From positions 1-27,932 of the forward strand of contig DGSB01000079.1 in assembly GCA_002390045.1 (NCBI GenBank): 27,932 nt of DNA, given 5' to 3'. Below, one piece after another: positions 21,478 through 27,932 of the stretch. The notes under the pieces were generated by a model, which was given only the letters and a program-made list of their open reading frames with translations, was not told the origin of the DNA and searched no databases. Origin of the DNA: Fibrobacter sp. UBA4373 (GTDB lineage Bacteria > Fibrobacterota > Fibrobacteria > Fibrobacterales > Fibrobacteraceae). A program made the translations under genes and the position numbers. How positions within the stretch are numbered: position 1 is the first letter of the stretch; each line of letters opens with the position of its first letter.

Positions 21478-23820
21478 TTAGAGACCTTTTTTGAACTTCT
21501 TCAGCATCGAAGAAAGCTTGCTCTGAGGCTGACCGTTCCCCTTGTTCTGGGAAGCGTTCGCACCGCCGAGACGGGCCTTCAAATCAGCGATCGTTGCGTG
21601 CGGACGAATGCCGCCTTCACGACGCTGACCGCCACGCGGGCCATGCGAAGCGCGGCCTGCACCAGCAACGCCATCGACTTGTTCGGACTTCATCGAAAGG
21701 GAGATTCGCTTCTGGCCGGCATCCACACCGAGGACGCGAACTTTCACCACATCGCCGACAGTCAAGACAGTCTTTGCGTCTTCCACAAACTTGTCGCTGA
21801 TTTCGGAAACGTGCACAAGGCCATCCTGATGAACACCGATGTCCACGAATGCGCCGAAGTTCGCCACATTCGTCACCACGCCTTCCATCCAGCTGCCCGT
21901 CACAAGGTCATTGATGCTCTTGATTTTGTCATCAAACTTTGCATAGTGGAATTCCTTACGCGGGTCACGGCTCGGCTTTTCCAGTTCTGCAAAGATGTCT
22001 TCGAGGGTATGCTTACCGACAGAATCCGAAAGGAATTCATCCGGGGAAAGCGACTTGATGGCGCTGGCGTTACCCACGAGATCCTTCACGGCGACACCGG
22101 CCTTTGCAGCCATGCGTTCGACGAGTTCATAGTTTTCCGGGTGGACGGCGCTGCAATCGAGCGGATTTTCGGCTCCCGGAATACGGAGGAAGCCTGCCGA
22201 CTGTTCAAACGCCTTCGGGCCAAAGCCCTTCACCTTCAAAACATCCTGGCGAGTCTTGAAAGCGCCGTTTTCTTCACGGTACTTCACCACGTTTTCCGCG
22301 AGAGTTGCCGAAACGCCAGCGACATGGGTCAAAAGCGGTGCACTTGCACTGTTCAAATCGACGCCGACCATGTTCACGCAGCTTTCCACGACTTCGTCAA
22401 GACGCTTCTTGAGTTCGCGCTGGTTCACGTCGTGCTGATACTGTCCAACACCGATTGACTGCGGATCCACCTTCACCAATTCAGCGAGCGGGTCCTGCAA
22501 GCGACGGCCAATAGAGATTGCGCCACGGGTCGTCACGTCTTCATTCGGGAATTCCTGAATGGCGATCGGGCTTGCGGAGTAAACGGAAGCGCCAGCTTCG
22601 GAAACAATCACGCGAGCAGGCTTTTTGCCCTTGAACTTATGGCTCATATCGGCCACAAAAGCGTCCGTTTCACGGCTTGCCGTACCGTTACCGATAGCGA
22701 TCAAGTCCACATCATACTTTTCGACGAGAGCGGCAATGTAATCCCCCGCTTCAGCAACGCGCTTCTGCGGTTCATGCGGGAAAATCACGCCGTGATCGAT
22801 AAACTTGCCGTTCTTATCCAAGACAGCCACCTTACAACCCGTGCGGAAGCCCGGATCGAGGGCGAGAACAGCCTTATGGCCTGCCGGAGGCGCCAGGAGA
22901 ACGTCCTGAAGGTTCTTGCTGAACACCTTAAAGGCTTCTTCTTCGGCCTTGTCCTTCAAAATCAGGCGGACTTCGCTTTCGAGGCTCGTCTTGAGCAAGC
23001 GTTCCCAGGCATCTTTGCACATTTCTTCCAGATACGGCTTCCAAATGCTTTCGCCCTTGATTACCTGACGCTGCAAGTAGCTCACCAGAGCCTCATCCGG
23101 CATTTCCACGGAAAGACGGAGCACCTTTTCCTTTTCACCGCGGCGGAGAGCGAGCATACGGTGGCTCGGGATCTTCGCGACCGGTTCCGAGAATTCGTAA
23201 TAGTTTTTGAACTTGGTGTCCTGCTTTTCGAATTCCTTGCGGACCTTCGAAGTCATGACGCCTTCCTTTTCGATCTGGGCACGCAGATACTGGCGATAGG
23301 TCGCATTGTCGGCGAGTTCTTCTGCAAGGATGTCGCAGGCGCCGGCAATTGCCGCCTTCGGGTCGGCAAGGCCCTTTTCTTCGGAAAGGTAAATGCGACC
23401 GATTTCTTCCGGCGTATTGGAAGTTTCTTCCTGCGCCATGATGATTCGGGCGAGAGGTTCAAGTCCGCATTCCTTTGCAATCGTTGCACGGGTACGCTTT
23501 TTCGGCTTATACGGAGCATAAAGGTCTTCGAGAAGCGTCTTGTCCTTGCAGGATTCGATCTTCGTCTTGAGTTCCGGAGTGAGTTTGCCCTGTTCTTCGA
23601 TGGACTTCAAGATGGTCGATTTACGGTCTTCAATTTCCTGCAAATATTCGCGGCGGTGCTGAATGTCGCGAAGTTCAATTTCATTCAACGTTCCCGTCTG
23701 GTCCTTGCGGTAACGCGCAATGAACGGGATCGTGCCGCCCTGGTCCATCAATTCCAAGGCTTTGGCCACACGCCATTCTTCTAAGTTCAGTTCTTCGGAG
23801 ATGACTTGCGAAAAATTCAT
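21478..23820 (-). CDS. tex: Tex family RNA-binding transcription accessory protein
   Basis: Conserved nucleic-acid-binding protein of 780 residues, homologous to eukaryotic Spt6 core. Domains in order: N-terminal helical region (GGTIPFIARYRKDQTG; LLEDLYAPYKPKKRTRA), a YqgF/RNase H-like domain (LALDPGFRTGCKVAVLD, about 325-345), helix-hairpin-helix repeats (NSASAPLLTHVAGVSATLA; VKGFGPKAFEQSAGFLRIP), and an S1 RNA-binding domain (MEGVVTNVANFGAFVDIGV; GLVHVSEIS; about 650-720). A Gly/Arg-rich linker and a basic end KLSSMLKKFKKGL follow. AGGA precedes the ATG. It follows the SLC13 transporter gene by 53 bases and ends at a strong terminator. Confidence 0.96.
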   Translation of the reverse strand: MNFSQVISEELNLEEWRVAKALELMDQGGTIPFIARYRKDQTGTLNEIELRDIQHRREYLQEIEDRKSTILKSIEEQGKLTPELKTKIESCKDKTLLEDLYAPYKPKKRTRATIAKECGLEPLARIIMAQEETSNTPEEIGRIYLSEEKGLADPKAAIAGACDILAEELADNATYRQYLRAQIEKEGVMTSKVRKEFEKQDTKFKNYYEFSEPVAKIPSHRMLALRRGEKEKVLRLSVEMPDEALVSYLQRQVIKGESIWKPYLEEMCKDAWERLLKTSLESEVRLILKDKAEEEAFKVFSKNLQDVLLAPPAGHKAVLALDPGFRTGCKVAVLDKNGKFIDHGVIFPHEPQKRVAEAGDYIAALVEKYDVDLIAIGNGTASRETDAFVADMSHKFKGKKPARVIVSEAGASVYSASPIAIQEFPNEDVTTRGAISIGRRLQDPLAELVKVDPQSIGVGQYQHDVNQRELKKRLDEVVESCVNMVGVDLNSASAPLLTHVAGVSATLAENVVKYREENGAFKTRQDVLKVKGFGPKAFEQSAGFLRIPGAENPLDCSAVHPENYELVERMAAKAGVAVKDLVGNASAIKSLSPDEFLSDSVGKHTLEDIFAELEKPSRDPRKEFHYAKFDDKIKSINDLVTGSWMEGVVTNVANFGAFVDIGVHQDGLVHVSEISDKFVEDAKTVLTVGDVVKVRVLGVDAGQKRISLSMKSEQVDGVAGAGRASHGPRGGQRREGGIRPHATIADLKARLGGANASQNKGNGQPQSKLSSMLKKFKKGL

Positions 23821-23865
23821 AATTCCTATTCCTCAAATGTTTAGTCGCGGGGACAATTTAACATC

Positions 23866-23886
23866 TTTCCCGGTTAAAACGGGAAA
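23866..23886 (-). other. Hairpin across the SLC13 gene stop codon
   Basis: TTTCCCG (23866-23872) pairs with CGGGAAA (23880-23886) over a 7-base loop that contains the stop codon. There is no T-run on the minus strand, so it is not a standard terminator. It may slow termination or stabilise the mRNA end before tex. Confidence 0.4.
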
Positions 23887-25715
23887 AACAAAGGTAGCAC
23901 AAAGGTCATAACAAGACCCATTCCAAACTGTAAAGGACCGCCAATTTTCAGATAATCATTGAACGCATAGCGTCCAGCGTTCATGACCAAGGCGTTCGGA
24001 GGGGTCGAAAACGGCGAAATAAAGCAGCAGCTGGCCGAAACCGTCACCGCAAACAGGAACGGGTACGGGCTCACACCGAGACCCGAAGCCGCACTCATCG
24101 CGATCGGGGCTAGGAGCACCGCAGTCGCCGTATTGCTGACAAAGATCGTGACAATGGACGTCGTATAGTAGATACCCGCCAACAGCGCATAGGGCCCGAT
24201 CGCCCCCAGATATTCTACCAAGGCGTTCGCGATAATCCCCGAAACTCCCGTTTTTTCGAGAGCCGTCGACATCGGGAGCATGGCCGCAATGAGCACGGTA
24301 CTTTCCCAGTTGATCGACTTATAAGCGTCTTCCACATTCCGGAAGCAGCCCGTCAAAACCATCAAAAGCGCTGCAATCAGAACCGCCGCCACCGACGTCA
24401 CCACATTCGTCACCATCAAAACGACCATCAAGACAAGAATCGCGGCAGCAAACGGCATCTTGTGGTCAAGCGGGACCGCCGCAGCCGATTCAAGAGGTTC
24501 CCCAAGGACAATCCACTCCGAATTCGAAGAGGAAAGTTTGCGGATGTTTTCCCAGGTTCCCTGCACAAGAAGCGTATCTCGGGATTCAAGAGTCTTATCG
24601 GTTACCCCGTGGATGATATATTCCCCGTTTCGCTGAATGCCGAGCAGGTTCACCCCGTACTGGGCACGCAAATTCGTTTCCATCACGTTCTTGTTAATGA
24701 ACGAGGAATCCGGCATCACGAGCACTTCGGCAATGCCCCAATTCCGAAAATGGAACGGTTCCATTTCCGTTTCTTTTTCCGAAAGGATCGGAGCGTTCAT
24801 TTCCTTCGAAAAGCGTTTGATGTCTTCAATATCTCCCATCATGTAAAGAGTATCGCCGCCGTAGGCCACACTATTTGGTCCCGCGAGCTCCTGATGGCCT
24901 TCGCCAAAGAACTTTCCCCGCGACGGATGATCCACTTCGATAACCGTCAAATTATAATGGGTCGGCAGTTTCAGTTCGGCAAAAGAACGCCCGATCAGCG
25001 GAGAATCGTACATAACGCGGACACGCGTCACGTTACGCGAAAGACTGTATTCGTCTGCCAGTTCTGTTAGCGACTTGTTGCGATGCTTGTCGGACTTCTT
25101 TTCTTCTGACTTTTTGCAAAGAAAATGCGAAGCCGGAAGCAAGGCAAGAATGATCAACAGCAAGACGACGACACCGATCGGGGTAAAGGAAAAAAGCTTT
25201 AAACTCGGAAAGCCGGCCTTGACCAAAGTTTCGTTGATCACCATGTTCGGGGGCGTACCGATCAAAGTCAGCATACCGCCGATACTGCATGCAAAGGCCA
25301 TCGGCATTAAAAAACGCTTCGGGCCGGATTTGGCACCCGCCGCAACGCTCATCACGATCGGGAGCATCAACGCAGCCGTTCCCGTATTCCCTACAAAGGC
25401 GCCGATAAAGCCCGTCACGAGCATAATCACGACAAACAGGACGCTTTCATTTTTTCCGGCGATTTTCACGATCTTTTGACCCGCCACGCGTGCAAGGCCA
25501 GTCCTAAAAATCGCCCCTCCGACGATAAACAGACCGAGAATCATCAACACAATCGGATTCGAAAAGCCGGCAAGAGCTTCATCGACCGTGACCACATCAA
25601 AAATCATCAAAATCACCAGGGAACAGAGCGCCACGATATCCGAGCGAATCTTCCCCTGCACAAAGAAAAACATCGAAACTGCCAAAACAAGCAGCGTAAC
25701 AACTAAAGAGAACAT
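23874..25715 (-). CDS. SLC13/DASS-type anion transporter with two RCK_C domains
   Basis: Inner-membrane transporter of about 613 residues. Two transmembrane halves flank a cytoplasmic region of two TrkA-C/RCK_C domains (starting near VMYDSPLIGRSF and VLVMPDSSFINKNVM). Substrate-site motifs of the DASS/ArsB superfamily are duplicated: GNTGTAALMLPI with GTPPNMVINE in the first half, and SNTATAVLLAPIA with STPPNALVMNAG in the second. This layout is common among SLC13-family permeases for dicarboxylates, sulfate or similar anions. The substrate cannot be told from sequence. The longer frame opens with a TTG; ATG 25715 gives a normal N-terminus but has no clear Shine-Dalgarno. It lies just upstream of tex in the same direction. 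Confidence 0.85.
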   Translation of the reverse strand: MFSLVVTLLVLAVSMFFFVQGKIRSDIVALCSLVILMIFDVVTVDEALAGFSNPIVLMILGLFIVGGAIFRTGLARVAGQKIVKIAGKNESVLFVVIMLVTGFIGAFVGNTGTAALMLPIVMSVAAGAKSGPKRFLMPMAFACSIGGMLTLIGTPPNMVINETLVKAGFPSLKLFSFTPIGVVVLLLIILALLPASHFLCKKSEEKKSDKHRNKSLTELADEYSLSRNVTRVRVMYDSPLIGRSFAELKLPTHYNLTVIEVDHPSRGKFFGEGHQELAGPNSVAYGGDTLYMMGDIEDIKRFSKEMNAPILSEKETEMEPFHFRNWGIAEVLVMPDSSFINKNVMETNLRAQYGVNLLGIQRNGEYIIHGVTDKTLESRDTLLVQGTWENIRKLSSSNSEWIVLGEPLESAAAVPLDHKMPFAAAILVLMVVLMVTNVVTSVAAVLIAALLMVLTGCFRNVEDAYKSINWESTVLIAAMLPMSTALEKTGVSGIIANALVEYLGAIGPYALLAGIYYTTSIVTIFVSNTATAVLLAPIAMSAASGLGVSPYPFLFAVTVSASCCFISPFSTPPNALVMNAGRYAFNDYLKIGGPLQFGMGLVMTFVLPLFFPF

Positions 25716-25750
25716 ACAACGCAAAAATAGCAAAATCAAGGCGGTTCAAT

Positions 25751-25779
25751 TTGCAGAAAACCGACCGAAATATTAGTTT
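25751..25779 (+). promoter_or_regulatory. Candidate promoter of the HIT-recO-panB operon
   Basis: TTGCAG (25751-25756) and TAGTTT (25774-25779) are 17 bases apart, about 40 bases before the HIT start codon. The divergent transporter start lies 36 bases to its left. Confidence 0.35.
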
Positions 25780-25818
25780 TATGCAAAAAAAGAAACCTTT
25801 TTTCGAACAGGAATTTTT

Positions 25819-26175
25819 ATGTCCGACTGCATCTTCTGCAAAATCATCCAAGGCGAAATCCCCTCTACCAAAGTCTACGAAGACGACGAATTCTTCGCTT
25901 TTAAGGATTTAAACCCGCAGGCCCCCGTCCATGTGCTTGTCGTTCCCAAAAAGCACATTGCAAGCCTGATGGATATGGAAGAAGCGGACGCCCCGCTGAT
26001 GGGACGTCTTCTCTACCGCGCCCAGGAAATCGCCAAGCAGCTCGGACTCGGCGAAGGCGGCGCCCGCTTTGTATTCAACTGCAAGGGCGATGCCGGTCAA
26101 ACAGTCTGGCACATTCACTGCCATATTCTCGGCGGAAAACGCTTAGACGACTCTTTCGGTTCCAAAAAAAATTAA
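25819..26175 (+). CDS. HIT family (Hint-like) protein
   Basis: Histidine triad nucleotide-binding protein of 118 residues, a purine nucleoside phosphoramidase or related hydrolase. The triad HIHCHILGG (98-106) gives the catalytic His residues. CIFCKIIQGEIPS (4-16) with Cys4 and Cys7 is the usual start, and VPKKHIASL matches the third conserved block. AGGA lies 6 bases before the ATG. recO begins 12 bases after its stop. The exact substrate is unknown for most bacterial members. Confidence 0.95.
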   Translation: MSDCIFCKIIQGEIPSTKVYEDDEFFAFKDLNPQAPVHVLVVPKKHIASLMDMEEADAPLMGRLLYRAQEIAKQLGLGEGGARFVFNCKGDAGQTVWHIHCHILGGKRLDDSFGSKKN

Positions 26176-26187
26176 CCTGTCCTCATT

Positions 26188-26931
26188 TTGCTCAAGCAGA
26201 CCAAAGTCATTATTCTACACAGAATGCCCTATAGCGATTCTTCGATGATCGTGAAGGGCTTTTGTTTTGATTTTGGAGTGCAATCGTTTTTGGTAAAAAG
26301 CGCCAAAAGCCATAAGAGTCCTTTCAAAAGCTCCCTCGATCCGCTGGCCGAAAGCGAAATCGTCTTTAACGATTCCGGGAAAAGCGATTTGCACTTTATC
26401 CGGGAAGCGACTTTAATCGATTGGTTCCCGAATATGCGAAAGGATCTCGAAAAAACGGCCATGGCAAGCGTCATGGCGGAAATTCTTTTACGCTACCTGC
26501 CAACCGGACTTTCGCAAGAGCTAGAATTTCGATACACGGAAAAGGCTTTGCAAGTTCTAGACCGTGGCGCCTGTCCGCAAGACGCGCTTGCCCGTTGGAT
26601 GTGGCACATCGCCGACTGTGCAGGGTATGCGGTTTCTGTCGATGGGTGCATTCGCTGCGGAAGCGCTATTTCAGGTGATCCTGCCGATTTTCTTTTCGAA
26701 TCGGGCGGTGCACTTTGCAAGGACTGCCTGGGCACTTTCTTGCCGCACTATTCTCCCGAATTTTTAAATGATATCGCTCGACTCAGCGCCCGAATGCCAT
26801 TAAAGAACCCGCGTGAAATCGAAAGCGAATTCTTCAAATATTTAAAATCCCATCTCGGCGAAAACCGGGAAATCAAATCTTACCGCTGGTTACAGGAGGT
26901 TCGTGGATATGCTTTCAGCACAGCAAATTAA
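26188..26931 (+). CDS. recO: DNA repair protein RecO
   Basis: RecF-pathway protein that loads RecA on gapped DNA and anneals strands. 247 residues. The N-terminal OB-fold start TKVIILHRMPYSDSSMIVKGF and FGVQSFLVKSAK are typical, and a zinc site is formed by Cys154, Cys157, Cys177 and Cys180 (CIRC and CKDC). The family N-terminus requires the TTG at 26188, since the first ATG (26224) would cut the OB-fold. No clear Shine-Dalgarno is visible. The last 23 bases overlap panB. Confidence 0.88.
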   Translation: MLKQTKVIILHRMPYSDSSMIVKGFCFDFGVQSFLVKSAKSHKSPFKSSLDPLAESEIVFNDSGKSDLHFIREATLIDWFPNMRKDLEKTAMASVMAEILLRYLPTGLSQELEFRYTEKALQVLDRGACPQDALARWMWHIADCAGYAVSVDGCIRCGSAISGDPADFLFESGGALCKDCLGTFLPHYSPEFLNDIARLSARMPLKNPREIESEFFKYLKSHLGENREIKSYRWLQEVRGYAFSTAN

Positions 26932-27655
26932 AGAACGCAAAGGAAAAGAAAAAGTCGCACAGATTACCGCCTACGACTACGGTTTTGCAAAGATTGCAGA
27001 AGCCGCAGGAATCGACCAGATTCTCGTCGGGGATAGTCTCGCCAACACCATGCTCGGGTACAAAAGCACACAATCCGTCGGCATGACAGAAATGCTCATC
27101 TTTACGGCAGCAGTCTGCCGCGGCGCTCCGAACACGCACGTCATCGCCGATATGCCTTTCAAGAGCTACGACGACCCGAAATCGGCTCTGGAAAATGCGA
27201 AAAGGTTCATGGACGTCGGCGCAAGTTCCGTAAAACTCGAAGGCTTTATGCCCGACGTGATCGAAACGCTCATTCAGAACAACATTCCGGTCTGCGCTCA
27301 CCTTGGGCTTTTACCGCAAACCGCCACCAGCATGAAGCAAGTCGGCAAGACCGAAGAAGAAGCGGAAAGGCTCCTGAAAGAAATTCAAAAGATCGACGAA
27401 ATCGGAGCTTATGCATGCGTGCTCGAGCACATTCCGGGCGACCTCGGAGAAAAGCTGACAAAAGCCGTGAGCCTAATTACCATCGGCATTGGCGGCGGTT
27501 CGCACACCGACGGACATGTGACGGTCTTGCAAGATGCGATCGGCATTAACAACGGGAAAATCCCGCCGTTCGCCACAAAATATTGCAACCTTTTCGATGT
27601 CGCCAAGAAAGGTATCGAAGAATACGTTTCATTTGTTCACAGCGAATCGTTATAG
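26909..27655 (+). CDS. panB: 3-methyl-2-oxobutanoate hydroxymethyltransferase
   Basis: First step of pantothenate synthesis: adds a hydroxymethyl group from methylene-tetrahydrofolate to ketoisovalerate. 248 residues, slightly shorter than usual (about 265). Seen: ITAYDYGFAKIAEAAG, VGDSLANTMLGY (with the metal-site Asp), IADMPFKSY, KLEG, HLGLLPQ and IGIGGGSHTDGHVTVLQDAIG, all PanB hallmarks. A GTG two codons earlier is only 2 bases from AGGAGG, whereas ATG 26909 is 8 bases away and is chosen. It overlaps recO by 23 bases. The downstream enzyme CoaBC is encoded at the other end of the window. Confidence 0.95.
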   Translation: MLSAQQIKERKGKEKVAQITAYDYGFAKIAEAAGIDQILVGDSLANTMLGYKSTQSVGMTEMLIFTAAVCRGAPNTHVIADMPFKSYDDPKSALENAKRFMDVGASSVKLEGFMPDVIETLIQNNIPVCAHLGLLPQTATSMKQVGKTEEEAERLLKEIQKIDEIGAYACVLEHIPGDLGEKLTKAVSLITIGIGGGSHTDGHVTVLQDAIGINNGKIPPFATKYCNLFDVAKKGIEEYVSFVHSESL

Positions 27656-27722
27656 GCCAGGCGGTATAGAATTTTTGATTGCGATTGACTAGTTGCAAAA
27701 AAAATATTTTTAAAAATAAATG

Positions 27723-27751
27723 TTGATATTTTGTGAAAATCAAGTTATTTT
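27723..27751 (+). promoter_or_regulatory. Promoter of the histone-like gene
   Basis: TTGATA (27723-27728) and TATTTT (27746-27751) are 17 bases apart, directly after the A/T-rich palindrome. Transcription would start near 27758, giving a leader of about 35 bases. Confidence 0.55.
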
Positions 27752-27761
27752 ATTGACATAG

Positions 27762-27770
27762 TTATCAACA
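27762..27770 (+). promoter_or_regulatory. DnaA-box-like site
   Basis: TTATCAACA matches the DnaA box TTATCCACA in eight of nine bases, and ATCCACAG follows 2 bases later. It lies in the leader of the histone-like gene. It may be a binding site for DnaA or chance in A/T-rich DNA. Confidence 0.3.
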
Positions 27771-27792
27771 ATCCACAGAAGGAACTAAAAAT

Positions 27793-27932
27793 ATGGCAAT
27801 CGAAAAGAAAACCCCTGCTAAAAAAGCACCGGCAAAAAAGGCTGTCGCTAAGAAGGCTGCTCCGAAAAAAGCCGCTCCGGCCAAGAAGACCGCCGTGAAG
27901 AAGGCTGCTCCGAAGAAGGCTGTCGCCAAAAA
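27793..27932 (+). CDS. Histone-H1-like Lys/Ala/Pro-rich protein, N-terminal part
   Basis: The frame runs off the window, so only 46 residues are seen. After MAIEKKTPAKKAPAKKAV come tandem AAPKKA, APAKK and AVKKAAPKKAV units, giving about 40% Lys. AAGGA lies 9 bases before the ATG. This composition is typical of bacterial H1-like proteins (such as Hc1/Hc2- or AlgP-like tails), or of a basic tail fused to HU or another DNA-binding domain. It should bind DNA and compact the nucleoid. The missing C-terminus decides which. Its promoter is strong and A/T-rich. Confidence 0.75.
   Translation, partial: MAIEKKTPAKKAPAKKAVAKKAAPKKAAPAKKTAVKKAAPKKAVAK

Larger units (their letters stand above)
27656..27792. 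other. A/T-rich region before the histone-like gene
   Basis: 137 bases with much higher A+T than the rest of the window. It holds a perfect 14-bp palindrome TATTTTTAAAAATA (27705-27718), which may act as an UP-like or bent element, and the promoter and DnaA-like box listed separately. No terminator for panB is seen. Confidence 0.55.

Noticed and set aside
22639..23784. A 381-residue plus-strand frame opposite tex
   Set aside because: It is the antisense shadow of the well-supported tex gene, with no start signal.
27656..27792. Replication origin, from the A/T-rich stretch and DnaA-like box
   Set aside because: Only one near-match box is seen, and no dnaA, dnaN or box cluster is nearby.

Overview
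The window is about 28 kb of densely packed bacterial chromosome with mostly housekeeping genes. It looks like Fibrobacter (Fibrobacterota) or a close relative. The best lineage marker is a TIGR02147-type regulator at 9551-10426, a family I know mainly as a Fibrobacter succinogenes paralogous family. A Gram-negative cell is indicated by an apolipoprotein N-acyltransferase, an LpxH-type lipid A hydrolase and four lipobox proteins. A strict anaerobe is suggested by a class III ribonucleotide reductase with its activase, and by a thioredoxin-reductase-like flavoprotein that lacks the usual NADPH signatures. No mobile element, CRISPR array, rRNA or tRNA was seen. No intergenic gap exceeds about 230 bases.

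Layout. (1) 1-4079, minus strand: rnc, an orphan peptide-binding lipoprotein, the reductase-like flavoprotein and coaBC (cut by the window edge), joined by 4-11 base overlaps. (2) 4238-8118, minus strand: the classic envelope-lipid cluster DUF177-rpmF-plsX-fabD-fabG-acpP, driven by a good sigma70-like promoter and punctuated by hairpins. fabH and fabF are absent from their usual places. (3) 8200-10426, minus strand: a TIGR02147 regulator overlapping a lipoprotein with carboxypeptidase-regulatory-like segments. Four GAACAC-core repeats lie upstream. (4) 10654-12566, plus strand: a membrane-anchored alpha/beta-hydrolase-like protein without a nucleophile serine, then two unrecognised genes. One of these encodes an internally duplicated protein. 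(5) 12614-17101: lpxH (minus), then lipoprotein-rsmI-lnt (plus), then a BioH-like protein (minus) that overlaps the 3' end of lnt. (6) 17286-21283: a membrane acyltransferase (plus) converging on nrdD-nrdG (minus). (7) 21478-25715: tex and an SLC13/RCK_C anion transporter (minus). (8) 25819-27932, plus strand: HIT protein, recO, panB and the start of a lysine/alanine/proline-rich histone-H1-like gene.

How the genes fit together. PlsX, FabD, FabG and AcpP supply acyl chains for phospholipid and lipid A. Lnt and LpxH finish envelope lipids and lipoproteins. CoaBC and PanB are both in the pathway that makes the phosphopantetheine arm of ACP, but sit at opposite ends of the window. NrdDG with the reductase-like flavoprotein point to anaerobic nucleotide and thiol chemistry.

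No large unknown system is visible. The most unusual items are the probable ferredoxin-type thioredoxin reductase, two alpha/beta-hydrolase-like proteins with a replaced nucleophile serine, the repeated GAACAC-core sites by the TIGR02147 gene, terminator-like hairpins directly before two start codons, and the duplicated 213-residue protein. Gene starts were chosen by ribosome-binding sites and family N-termini, and several differ from the longest open frame.
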